Assembly: GCF_026210795.1 (NCBI RefSeq)
Contig: NC_089435.1
Coordinates: 4,526,001-4,590,000 of the forward strand
Length of the DNA: 64,000 nt
Origin: Rhizophagus irregularis
Taxonomy: Eukaryota; Glomeromycota; Glomeromycetes; Glomerales; Glomeraceae
Direction of reading: 5' to 3'
The notes beneath the pieces are model-generated. The model made no database searches. It was not told where the DNA came from and was given only the letters and a program-made list of their open reading frames with translations. The translations under genes and the position numbers were made by a program. This document shows, one piece after another, positions 11,786 to 21,937 of the stretch (within the stretch, counting starts at the first letter, position 1; the number at the start of each line of letters is the position of its first letter).

Positions 11786-14164
11786 TATTGTTAGGTGTTC
11801 CTGTTTCTAAATAATAATTTACCTCAAGAATTAAGAGTAAAAAAAGAAAATTTAATGGTAACTTTAATAATCCCGAGGCTAAAACAACCTCAAGATTTTA
11901 ATTCATTTCTCTATCCATTAATTCAAGAAATGAAATCCTTACAAGGTATATTTTAAATAAATGGTACGTAATAAATGTAATATTTATTAATAATATTTTT
12001 AATATTTACAGATGGAATCTCTTGTTACGATGGTAACAAAGAGGAACAGTTTACTCTACGTGCTTACATTCTGGCTTGGACTGGCGATATCCCTGCCCTT
12101 TCAAAGGTTCTATGTTTAACAGGACATAATTCATACTCAGGTTGCAGATTTTGTAATCTTCGAGGGACTTTAAATGAAACGAATAGACATGTGTATTATC
12201 CATTGCAACAAAATATTAATCCTAAACGATTACCAATTCGAACACATGATGAAATACTGAATAGCACAAATCAAATAGAACGTCTGGAGAGAGATCGTAA
12301 AGAAACTTATATACGTGACTGCAGTTGGTCCAATATTTTAAAATAAAAATAAATTCTTAGTAATTAATATTAATATATTTTCTCAATTTTAAAAATTTTT
12401 TGTTTAATAAAAAAAATTAGGAATTAAAGGAAAGAGTATTTTATTTGAGTTATCTTCTATAAATTTTACACGTTCATTTCCAGTAGATATAATGCACCTT
12501 TTTTTCGAAAATGTTGCACCCCATATGTTTCGACATTGGATAGGAAAATTCTATCCAAAAAATAATGAATGGAACTCAAATGAATATACAATAAGTTCTA
12601 AAACATGGGTTGAAATTGGTGAAATCATGGAACGAAGTAGATCTCATATGCCACCTGATATTAGACCTCCTCCACGCAATATCGTTAAATATTAAGCTGG
12701 GTTTAAAGCTGTAGAGTGGGTTAATTGGATCATTTTATTCTCTTTACCATTACTAAAAGGGCGATTGCCGCAAAGGTAATAAAAAAAATCAAATTGTTGG
12801 CAGATAAAATAATAAAAAGTCTGCTGATAACATTATTTAACTTAAAATAATAGTAACCTCTTAGGATGGTCAAGATTTGTTGAAGCTGTCAAGTTATGCA
12901 TTCAACCTCTAATAGAATTTGAAGAGCTAGATTTAATTCGAAATTTATTAATAGAATTTTACAATCATTATGCAAAGTAATTTTCTTATGAAATTTATAT
13001 ATGCCTTTTTCTTTAAACGATATTTTTATTGATCGCGTGAATTTTTTTGTGCAATAGTTCATATGGCATTGGAGGAGAAAGATTACCGGCATTTTTAATT
13101 TCTTTTCATTATTTATTACATGTAATAGATTCGATTGAAGACTTTAGCCCTTGTCGTGGATTTTGGCAGTTTTCGATGGAGAGGTTTTGTGGAATGTTAA
13201 TTCCACTTGTTAGCTCTTGAAAACTACCATATGTGAATTTGTTTAATAATGTGTTGATGCAAGAAAGATTTAAGTATCTGCAACTTTTACCAATATATAA
13301 TGAAAAAGTTTTTTCCAATTTTAAAGAAAAAGAAAAAAAAACATGGCCGGTGCATAGAGTATATTCTAATGAATTATATGTTCACGAATATGAATTTTAT
13401 TCACCATTTGTTAATTGTATATTAACAAAAAATGAAGTCATAAAGTTAAAGCAATGTTATGCAGCTATATTTCAAAAGAATACTAGCGAAATTACAGTGA
13501 TTTTATATTATAACTCACATAATAATATGTATAAGAATATTCTTTTTTAAAAAAAATAATATATAATTTTTTTTATATAGAACATTAAAGAAAACTATGC
13601 TAAGTATGGAAAACTTCGTACAAAGGATGGTAACATTATATCATCTAAGTGGTGGAAAAAAGAAAATGATAGTAGTCGAAATGATTTTTGCGTCGCTGTA
13701 AGAAATAAATATATTAATTATTATTATTGTTTCATTATATATTCAAAATTCAAAATATTAATAAGATAATTTTATTATATAGATTAATTTAACTGTTGAC
13801 TTACAAGAAAGAAATTACCGTGCTCCTCTAAATTTGAGAGAAGAAGAAATTTTTGGACAAATTGAATATTTTATGGTTCATGAATTTCAAAATCAAGAAG
13901 CGAATGTTTGCATATATTCGAAAAATCAAAAAATTAGAGAAAAATAGTAGTGTGAATTTAAAATTTTTTGATAGTTTTGGTCCTTTACAATATGTGGAAG
14001 TAATTGGTATTGATAGAAATGTCAGATTTTTTGAAGTACTCCTTGAAAAAAAAATATTATTATATAATAGATAAATATGAAAATTGGTAATAAAAATCTT
14101 TACCTTGAAAATTCATATTATTAATTCTCTAATAAATAAGAAATATTTGCTTAAATTTTTTTTT

Positions 14165-14695
14165 CTTTGAATTTACATAAATAAGAAATTCTCGCAAATT
14201 TTTCTTAGTGATCGTGATTTTAGTTTACTAATCGGTCTTTAAACTTTAAAAATAAGCAGTATCAAGAAAAATTCGCGAGAATTTTTCTTGAAATCGTGAT
14301 TTCAGTTTGCTAATCGGTCTTTAAACTTTAAAATAAGCAGCATCAAGAAAAATTCACGAGAATTTTTCTTAAAAAATCGTGATTTCAATTTATTTAAACT
14401 TTAAAAATAAGCGGTATCAAGAAAAATTCGCGAGAATTTTTCTTGAAATCGTGATTTCAGTTTGCTAATCGGTCTTTAAACTTTAAAATAAGCGAGCATG
14501 AAAAATTCATGAGAATTTTTCTTAAAAAATCGTGATTTCAATTTATTTAAACTTTAAAAATAAGCGGTATCAAGAAAAATTCGCGAGAATTTTTCTTGAA
14601 ATCGTGATTTCAGTTTGCTAATCGGTCTTTAAACTTTAAAATAAGCAGTATCAAGAAAAATTCGCGAGAATTTTTCTAGAAATTGTGATTTTTAG
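14165..14695. repeat. Right palindrome array of the CACTA element (inverted)
   Basis: About seven units, reverse complement of those at 7275-7825: TTTAAACTTTAAAAATAAGC, then the 26-bp AAGAAAAATT..AATTTTTCTT palindrome, then CGTGATTTCAGTTTGCTAAT. More divergent units continue at 14840-15110. Confidence 0.8.
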
Positions 14696-16027
14696 TTTAC
14701 CGTATACGGAATTTATTTTTATTTTTTTTTTTTACCGTATACGGAATTTAATACGGAATTTATAAAAACGTATATCAAATATATATAAAACGTATCATTT
14801 CCATATACAGATTTCTTATAGTTTGAACTTAAAATAAAAATTCAACGATATTAAGGAAAATACTCGCGAATTTTTCTTAAATTAAGCAGTAGATCGGTTG
14901 AACCTTAAAAAATAAGCGGTATTAAGGAAAATTCTCGCGAATTTTTCTTAAATTAAGCAGTAGATGTAGATCGGACTTTGAACATTAAAATTAAGCAGTA
15001 TTTTGCGCTTTAAAGATTAAATACTATTAAGAAAATTTCGCGCGAATTTTTATTGATGATCGTAATTTAAATTGGACGTTAAAAATAAGCAGTAATAAGA
15101 AAATTTTACTAATCAGGGTTTGTACTTTAAAAAAAATTTATTAAGGAAATTGTCCTGAATTTTATTAATGAATGCGATGTGGTATATGACGAAAGATCAT
15201 ATTCATGCCTTCCGAGCGTGTTTTTTCTTTAAAATATTTTTCGGTGACATATTGTATCTGTTTAAATATTATGGAATTGAATTTTTTACCATTTTTATAT
15301 TGGCGTTCATGTAACAAGAAGGGTTCAAGTTGATTCGAAAAATCTTCCTGATTTAAAATACTATGCGATAGTCTATTCTATCATTTCACTTGATTTGGCG
15401 TTCGTTCGATATCAAATCGCAATTTGGAATATTCTTTATAATATACCCATTTTGGTGAGTGTCACTGAGTGATCGTAAGTAATATTAGCAGGATTTTCCA
15501 TAACTTTCATTTTTTCTGTATGGTATTTTCGTAGTGTGACTTTATAACTGACATCTAACCTACTGGAGTGTATTCTTTTAAGTTGGGCGTGGGGTCTACC
15601 GTATGTAGGGTTGACAACGCCGTATCTAGTATAAAGTTGTAAAGTTAATAAAAACAATAAAAACAAATACAATATCCAGTACAACTATAGAAAATACGTT
15701 ATAAACGTATGAATTTAATATAGTATACACAGTCTTTAGAATAATACATTATATACGTATGGATTAAATATACCGTATCCTTCATTTATAATATTTTTTG
15801 CGAACAGTATACAAAATACTGATATACAGTAGAAATAGTATACGTTTCAAACGTATGAATTTAGATACCGTATCACACAGTATATTTACCGTATACTTTA
15901 TTGTATTTTTTGCTAAACACATTTTGCGAACAGTATACATTATACTGTTATACAGTATATAAAAATACGAACCGTATCAAAGATACATGTATACAGTGTA
16001 AAAACCGTATGCATATTTTTTATAGGG
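14696..16027. repeat. Right subterminal region of the CACTA element
   Basis: CGTATACGG/ACCGTATAC words recur throughout, and TTTTGCGAACAGTATAC appears twice (about 15797 and 15921). An 82-residue minus-strand frame at 15436-15684 has a hydrophobic start, but I see no family match and do not call it a gene. The region ends at the TATAGGG terminus. Confidence 0.6.
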
Positions 16028-16030
16028 TAG
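16028..16030. repeat. TAG target duplication, right copy
   Basis: Matches TAG at 5125-5127. Confidence 0.85.
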
Positions 16031-16431
16031 GCATTATACAAACAGGAGCCTTTTTCATTCAGAAAGAGGAATGAATAGATTGGGAGATCATCCAAAGAAC
16101 CTATGATATCTGACATATCTCTAGGTGGTGATAGGAAAATTTCCTGAATGGTATTTAGCAAGTCCTTGGAAGAAAAATTATCATTAAACTTTTCCTGCCT
16201 TAAAGAGTACTGAAATGATGGGATCGTGGTAATGCTGGTTGAGGCGCAGGTAGCTTCTTCATTATCTGACCCATAATTAGACTCATAGTCATTATAACCA
16301 TCTGACCTTAAGTCAGATCTATTATCAGTACAACTGCTCAAATCACTTAAATATTCATCGGGGCCGGCACCGTCATAGCGGGTGAGAGTTTCAGTGTGAT
16401 CAGTTTGGTCAAAATTAGTTGGTGTATGCAT
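16031..16431 (-). pseudogene. Primase-helicase pseudogene, N-terminal part
   Basis: The ATG ends at 16431 (MHTPTNFDQTDHTETLTRYD). The segment encodes about 134 residues: an acidic, Ser/Asp-rich region, then SDIIGSLDDLPIYSFLFLNE and KGSCLYNA, where it meets the transposon. With the transposon and one TAG removed, the codons run directly into YDRDEVENKLVIKIDQDD at 5127 leftward with no extra base. Past the junction the frame continues some 30 codons inside the transposon (to 15940), which is accidental. The first part looks disordered; the primase core begins after the junction. A hairpin lies about 140 bp upstream. Confidence 0.8.
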
Positions 16432-16568
16432 GTTGTTAGTTTGAAAATGTTTATATTACTTTATAAAATTCGGAAATGTTTAATTATTTTTTTTCGATAA
16501 ATACAAAAAGAAATGATAGCGAACTTAGTAGGAAAAATGTAAAAGAAAGACATCCAGATATATCTGTA

Positions 16569-16624
16569 AAAATGAAGCTTTCTGCAGAATTATATTATAT
16601 AAAAATGGCAGAAGGCTTCATTTT
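16569..16624. terminator. Hairpin, second copy
   Basis: ATGAAGCTTTCTGC (16572-16585) pairs with GCAGAAGGCTTCAT (16608-16621), and the stem extends about three A:T pairs outward. The loop is the same AT sequence type (ATTATATAAAAATG) as the hairpin at 1874-1925. It lies upstream of the primase-helicase start, so if it ends a gene that gene would be one further right. Confidence 0.45.
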
Positions 16625-17978
16625 TAGATAAGTACTCGGGTATGATATAGCCTTCGCGTAATATAGAGGCATACCAAAAAGAGATACGAAGTTGGCACCT
16701 CCAATTCTCTAACCAAATGATCCACTAGCCCAAACCCCAAATGCCACTCAAATATTCCTCAAATATCCCTTAAAAGTTGCGGAAAGGGAAGACTAGAGCC
16801 TGGCCACGTGATATCAAAAATTTAGGCGCAGTAAGTTAACGATAATTTTGGCAAGATTTTTGGATACAATAATTCAGCATTCATGGTAGGTGAACTAATA
16901 GAATATCCCTGAATTGATACTGTGCTGGATGTCATCTGACACCGAGCCCTCTGGGATCACTATCATATGATTCTCCTAACAATATGTGTATGGAGTATCA
17001 CTTGACACAGAGCCCTTTGGGATTACTATCATATGATTCTTCTAACAATATATGCGTAGAGTATCACAAAAACTTTAGGCGCAATAAATTAACAATATAT
17101 GCATAAGTCACTGAGCCCTCTGGGACTACTATCATATGACACTCCTAACAATATACATATCTACTCGCGACACCCATTTTAGAAAAAAAAAATGATGTGT
17201 AGTAAATTTTGATTAATTTTGGCCAGCACTATTTCATAATTTCAGCCAGAACTTTAGGTAATATTTCGGCATCCAAGCTGGCATAAAAGTGAACTGGAAC
17301 TGGCAAACTAATAGAGCACTCACAGTTTTGCCAGTTCCACTGACAGTTCTACGGTAGCTACCAGGTCGCTATCAGGTCACTACTACGCCAAGCCGTTAGG
17401 CTGGATCCTCAAATCACATGCCCAAAAGATCGGCTGGAATTATGACATAGTGTCCAGCCAAAATTAATCGCAGATTTACATCGAAATACTGCGCCACTCG
17501 ACACCATATTTTTTTACCACATTTCAGCATCTAGAAAGGCAACCAAATAGGCACAAAGAAACGGTAAGTACTTCAATATAGAATTTGACATTCAATCAGA
17601 CGTGAAAGGTCGTATCAACAATATATAACTTAAATTACAAATAGAGTAGAAACAGGAAGAAAAGAGAGGTACCTAGGTTAAAGTGTGGGGGTATTTAGAT
17701 TATAACGTGGTAATAAAATCATACATAAGAGAAAAATACAGATATCAAGAAAGGTATAAAAATATAGCTAGAATGTGAATAAAGATAGCATCAAAATAAA
17801 AGGGGTAGATTATAGTGTAGTAGCCAGATTATGTATTCAGATTAAAGCGTGGTAATTAGGTCATAGTAATTAGATTATAGCATGATATTTAGGTTATAGT
17901 GTGGTATCTAGAATATAACGTGGTATTCAGATTATAATATGATATTTAAATTATAGTGTGGTACTATAACCTAATCCA
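16625..17978. repeat. Virus-block spacer with two repeat arrays
   Basis: No ORF of note. Three degenerate units of about 60-90 bp at 16930-17160 contain GAGCCCTYTGGGAYTACTAT followed by CATATGAT. From about 17810 to 17975, TTATAGYRTGGTATTYAGA is repeated roughly eight times at about 21-bp spacing. The stretch 17170-17560 is less AT-rich, with CCAGTTCCACTGACAGTTCT and GCTACCAGGTCGCTATCAGG; I see nothing coding in it. Confidence 0.5.
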
Positions 17979-18028
17979 AGTGGGATACCACGCTATAATA
18001 TAATTATATTATAGCGTGGTATCCCACT
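17979..18028. repeat. 50-bp perfect palindrome
   Basis: AGTGGGATACCACGCTATAA starts the left arm and the right arm mirrors it exactly for 25 bp with no loop. The outer part GTGGTATCCCAC echoes the GTGGTAT words of the adjacent array. It is immediately left of a hAT-like MITE at 18041. Confidence 0.9.
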
Positions 18029-18040
18029 CAAGTCTGTCAG

Positions 18041-19957
18041 TAGAGCTCCGAATGGGTCAAGTCAGGTCAGGTTAATTGATAAACCTGACCTGAAATTTTT
18101 TTTCAGGTCAGGTCAGGTCAGGTTATATCAGGTTGTCTGTTTGACCTGACCTGACCTGAAACCTGAAAAATTTTCAGGACTATTTTTATTAAAGTATTAA
18201 AAAAAAACGGTCAAAACTTTTTTTTTAATATAATATTATGAAAAAAAACGTTTTTGCAACGTTTTTTATTAAAATATTGAAAAAAAATATTGCAAAACAT
18301 TTTTTTTAAATGTTTTCGCTAGAGCTCCGAACAGGTCAGCCAAATTCAGGTAACCTGACCTGACCTGACCTGAAATTCAGGTCAGGTATGAAATTTTTAA
18401 AAAAAATTCAGGTCAGGTATGAAGATTGACCTGACCTGATTGACCTGTTGACCTGAAACTATTGATTCTACTATATAATAAAAGTGAGTTGCAGTATTGC
18501 GATTCACTTTTTTATATTGATTTTATATAATAAAAGTGAGTTGCAGTATTGTGATTCACTTTTTTATATAGAATATATATAAAAAAGTGAATCGCAATAC
18601 CGCAACTCACTTTTTTTATATAGAATCTATATAAAAAAGTGAATCGCAATACCGCAACTCACTTTTTTTATATAGAATCTATATAAAAAAGTGAATCGCA
18701 ATACCGCAACTCACTTTTTTTATATAGAATCTATATAAAAAAGTGAATCGCAATACCGCAACTCACTTTTTTTATACAAAATCAATATAAAAAAGTGAAT
18801 TGCAGTATTTGGATTCACTTTTTTATATGATTTTAATATAAAAATGTTGAATCGCAATATTTCGAGAAAAAACGTTGCGAAAACGTTTTTTCATAATATT
18901 ATATTAAAAAAATGTTTCGTAACGTTTTTTTTTGATATTTCAATAATAACGTTGCGAAAACATTTTTTTCATAATGTTATATTAAAAAAAACGGTTTGCA
19001 ATATTTTTTTCAATATTTTAATAAAAAACGTTGCAAAAATGTTTTTTTTCATAATATTATATTAAAAAAAAAAGTTTTGTACTATTTTTTTTCAATACTT
19101 TAATAAAAATAGTCCTGAAATTTTTCAGGTTTCAGGTCAGGTCAGGTCAAACAGACAACCTGATATAACCTGACTTGACCTGACCTGAAAAAAAATTTCA
19201 GGTCAGGTTTATCAATTAACCTGACCTGACCTGACCCATTCGGAGCTCTAGTTTTCGCAACGTTATTATTGAAATATCAAAAAAAAAAACGTTACGAAAC
19301 ATTTTTTTAATATAATATTATGAAAAAACGTTTTTGCAACGTTTTTTCTCGAAATATTGCGATTCAACATTTTTATATAAAAAAGTGAATCCCAATACTG
19401 CAATTCACTTTTTTATATTGATTTTGTATAAAAAAAGTGAGTTGCGGTATTGCGATTCACTTTTTTATATAGATTCTATATAAAAAAAGTGAGTTGCGGT
19501 ATTGCGATTCACTTTTTTTATATAGAATTAATATAAAAACGTGAATCGCAATATCGCAACTCACTTTTATTATATAAAATCAATATAAAAAAGTGAATCG
19601 CAATACCGCAACTCACTTTTATTATATAAAATCAATATAAAAAAGTGAATCGCAATACCGCAACTCACTTTTTTTATATAGAATCTATATAAAAAAGTGA
19701 ATCGCAATACCGCAACTCACTTTTTTTATATAGAATCTATATAAAAAAGTGAATCGCAATACCGCAACTCACTTTTATTATATAAAATCAATATAAAAAA
19801 GTGAATCGCAATACTGCAACTCACTTTTATTATATAGTAAAATCAATAGTTTCAGGTCATCAGGTCAATCAGGTCAGGTCAATCTTCATACCTGACCTGA
19901 ATTTCAGGTCAGGTCAGGTCAGGTTACCTGAATTTGGCTGACCTGTTCGGAGCTCTA
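18041..19957 (-). mobile_element. hAT-like MITE, outer copy (interrupted)
   Basis: The left end is TAGAGCTCCGAATGGGTCAA and the right end is ACCTGTTCGGAGCTCTA. AGGTCAGGTCAGGT-rich subterminal repeats and an internal array of about 51-bp palindromic units (GTGAATCGCAATACCGCAAC core) are present. It is opened at 18320-19250 by a second copy in the opposite orientation. Flanks AGTCTGTC (18031-18038) and AGTCTGTG (19958-19965) may be an 8-bp target duplication with a 2-bp offset. The element truncates the BED-finger remnant to its right. Confidence 0.75.
18320..19250 (+). mobile_element. hAT-like MITE, inner copy
   Basis: Starts TAGAGCTCCGAACAGGTCAG and ends CTGACCCATTCGGAGCTCTA, with a perfect 8-bp duplication GTTTTCGC on both sides (18312-18319, 19251-19258). 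It is 931 bp long and has no transposase. It is inserted in the opposite orientation to the outer copy, so the pair makes a very large fold-back. Open frames within it (for example at 18844) are repeat artefacts. Confidence 0.88.
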
Positions 19958-20278
19958 AGTCTGTGATCTAGTATCACTTGATTTTTGTTTCTTACTAGAT
20001 TTAGTGGTTGATGTTATAGTACTACCATTCTCTGAATTTTCATTACTTGTTAACATCATTAAGACATTGATTTTTGTTTCAGAATCAATCTTGTTACAAT
20101 CATAAGCAAGATGTCTTTTAAGTTTTGCCACTTTAGCTGTGATCCAATAAAATTCACAAAATGAACAAGTTGCTGAGTAGTATCCTTTAGAATTAGGTAC
20201 AGGGTCTCCTTTTATAATCCATTCCTATATTTTACTAATAAGTTGTCCACCTATTTTCTTTAAAGAATTGGATGACAT
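19958..20278 (-). pseudogene. hAT transposase BED-finger remnant
   Basis: From the ATG ending at 20278 the frame reads MSSNSLKKIGGQLISKI, a TAG stop, then EWIIKGDP. The finger follows: CSFCEFYWITAKVAKLKRHL, then C (CxxC...H...C BED pattern, with the KLKRHL signature of hAT transposases). A Ser/Thr/Lys-rich linker then runs into the MITE at 19957. The TAG probably replaced TGG. Only the DNA-binding N-terminus survives; no catalytic domain is found on the far side of the MITE. Confidence 0.65.
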
Positions 20279-20329
20279 TTTATATTTCTATTTTCTAACA
20301 TTTAAGATTTTAGGGTAAAGATGGTCATC

Positions 20330-20470
20330 AGTCCTACTGGTCCTACTCGGACCTGAACCAGTCGGTCCTAGGACTTGTAAGACCAGATCGCGGTCTTTCA
20401 TTTTTACTTGGCACAGTAGAACCAGTCCTAAAACTGACCCGGTCTTTGTATCAGTCTTTATATATATAAG
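20330..20470. repeat. GGTCCTA-rich subterminal-like repeats
   Basis: CAGTCCTACTGGTCCTACTC, AACCAGTCGGTCCTAGGACT and ACCAGTCCTAAAACTGACCC form direct and inverted GGTCCTA words. The stretch abuts the start of the BED-finger remnant, so it may be the terminal region of that hAT element. The termini were not resolved. Confidence 0.35.
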
Positions 20471-20554
20471 TGATTTTTATAATAATAACGTTATTAAAGA
20501 TATAGCGTATCAAGGTGAACTGTTGTTAGAAGAATTATGCGAAGCGCCTCTTAG

Positions 20555-20850
20555 CTTATTTAGAGTCTACTTCTGTTCCACTTTCATGATTCTATCTCTA
20601 AACTCAGATTCCAACTCCTCAATTCTGGCCTTGAGTTTGGCTTTTTCAGCATCATGCATCTCATTATATTTCCCATTCGACTCTTAGAACCTCAGCATTC
20701 CTGCGCTTAAGTTTAGCTATTTCAGCATTAGACACTGAGAGCTTGTTTCTAAGATAGGGATCTCAGTATTCTTTTTTCTAAGCTTTGTATTCTTAGCCTC
20801 AAGTTCAGTGATACGCTCACTGGTCGAATAAAGAAGCATCGGTATATGAA
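20555..20850 (-). pseudogene. Coiled-coil protein remnant
   Basis: Read leftward, segments such as SERITELEAKNTKLRKKN, AEIAKLKRRNAEVL and AEKAKLKARIEELESEFRDR appear in different frames. These are heptad-like Lys/Glu/Leu repeats separated by one-base shifts and a stop. They resemble the ubiquitous coiled-coil linkers of glomeromycotan proteins. Too little is left to say what the protein did. Confidence 0.55.
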
Positions 20851-21295
20851 ACATCAAATAAATATCAGATCATATCAGAAAATTGAAAATTTTCTGATAT
20901 TTCTTAAACATTTAAGGCAAGAATCGATATACTCATTAAGTATGATATTACATTACATAAAATCTGATATTTGTAATATTCATAATACAAAAAAATCAGG
21001 TTTTTTGTGAAAAGCTATCATTTAGCCGATATGTCTTTGATATAGTATATGCACAATTGGAAAGCTTTCATAGGTCTATCAATTTTTTGTTTTGTTTAAA
21101 TATATCAAATATATCTGTATATTTTTTTTTATGCGAAAAATAATTATTTAAAAATTTTTTTCTTTTCATGTGAAAAAAAATAATTATTAGTATATTTGTA
21201 AAACAATAAATAAAATTAGCCAGTATAATTTTGTAAAACAATAAAAAATTGCATCATTATTGTTTAATTTTTTTTTTCTTTTCGTGAGAAAAAAA

Positions 21296-21937
21296 TAGAA
21301 TTTCGAACAGGTTGACCAAATTCAGGTAACCTGACAGGTTGACCTGAATTTTTCAGGTCAGGTTTAGCAATTGCAATTCAGCATCAGTTTAGGTTGTAAG
21401 TATAACCTGAATGACCTGTTGACCTGAAACTATGATTTTATATAATAAGTGAGTTATGGTATTATAATTCACTTTTTATATTGATTTTATATAATAAAAG
21501 TGAATTGCGATATTGGGATTCACTTTTTTATATTGATTTTATATATAAAAAGTGAACTGCGGCATCAGAATTCACTTTTTTATATCGATTATATATATAA
21601 AAGTGAATTGCGGTATCGGAATTCACTTTTTTATATCGATTTTATATATAAAAAGTGAATTTCGGTATCGGAATTCGCTTTTTTATATTGATTTTGTATT
21701 TAAAAAGTTAGTTGCGGTATTGCGATTCACCTTTTTTTATGATTTTAATATAAAAAACTGAATCGCAATATTTCAGAAAAAATGTTTTGCACCATTTTTT
21801 TTGATATTTTAATATAAATCCTGAAAAATTTTCAGGTTTCAGTTCAGGTCAGGTCAAACAGATAATCTGATATAACCTGACCTGAAAAAAAATTTCAGGT
21901 CAGGTTTATCACCTGACCTGACCCATTCGGAACTCTA
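21296..21937 (+). mobile_element. Older hAT-like MITE of the TAGAGCTCCG family
   Basis: The ends TAGAATTTCGAACAGG and CCCATTCGGAACTCTA are diverged versions of the termini at 18320 and 19250. The same GGTCAGGT words and GTGAATTGCGGTATTGGGAT repeats lie inside. Flanking 8-mers do not match, so the duplication has decayed or the ends are slightly off. Confidence 0.7.

Larger units (their letters stand above)
9552..14074 (+). pseudogene. Tnp2-type (CACTA) transposase pseudogene
   Basis: The N-terminus MPLCTCTHCKALTNGIGK has the CxCxxC start and acidic, low-complexity stretch usual for these transposases. Next come KIYDMCVNSCCAFVGVLEN with CKFC, then FPDPRDIAFTASCDGYQIF (11455-11520), AYILAWTGDIPALSKVLCL and GHNSYSGCRFC (12064-12153), SFPVDIMHLFFENVAPHMF (12477-12533), and CRGFWQFSMERFCGML (about 13155-13200). 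A GT-AG intron of 66 bp lies at 11946-12011. Stops: TAA near 9868, TAA near 12693 and TGA near 13219; each could come from CAA or CGA. MITEs at 10413-11373 and 11546-11785 interrupt it. In both cases removing the MITE and one TA restores the frame. Further introns or gaps lie near 12350-12420, 12790-12860, 12980-13110 and 13690-13790. Confidence 0.85.
5128..16027 (+). mobile_element. 10,900-bp CACTA/EnSpm-type DNA transposon
   Basis: The left end is CCCTATAAAAAAATATACAT. The right end read inward is CCCTATAAAAAATATGCATA, so the terminal inverted repeats match apart from one A and one transition. The target duplication is TAG. Both subterminal regions carry ACGGTAT/ATACCGTAT motifs and TTTTGCGAWCAGTAT (left about 5173, right about 15800 and 15922). 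A 54-bp tandem array built on the same TTTGCGAACAGCA word lies at the left end. Inside is a Tnp2-type transposase remnant (9552-14074). Mirrored palindromic arrays flank it. The 3-bp duplication, C-rich terminus and Tnp2 transposase indicate the CACTA superfamily; a Plavaka-like lineage is possible. The element is dead: the transposase has stops and two nested MITEs. Confidence 0.87.

Noticed and set aside
5356-16431. Minus-strand ORF 15940-16431 as a complete 163-residue protein
   Set aside because: Its last 30 codons are transposon end sequence; the first 134 codons belong to the split primase-helicase gene.
18844-21761. ORFs of Phe/Ile/Asn repeats at 18844-19065 and 21552-21761
   Set aside because: They follow the palindromic repeat units of the hAT-like MITEs.
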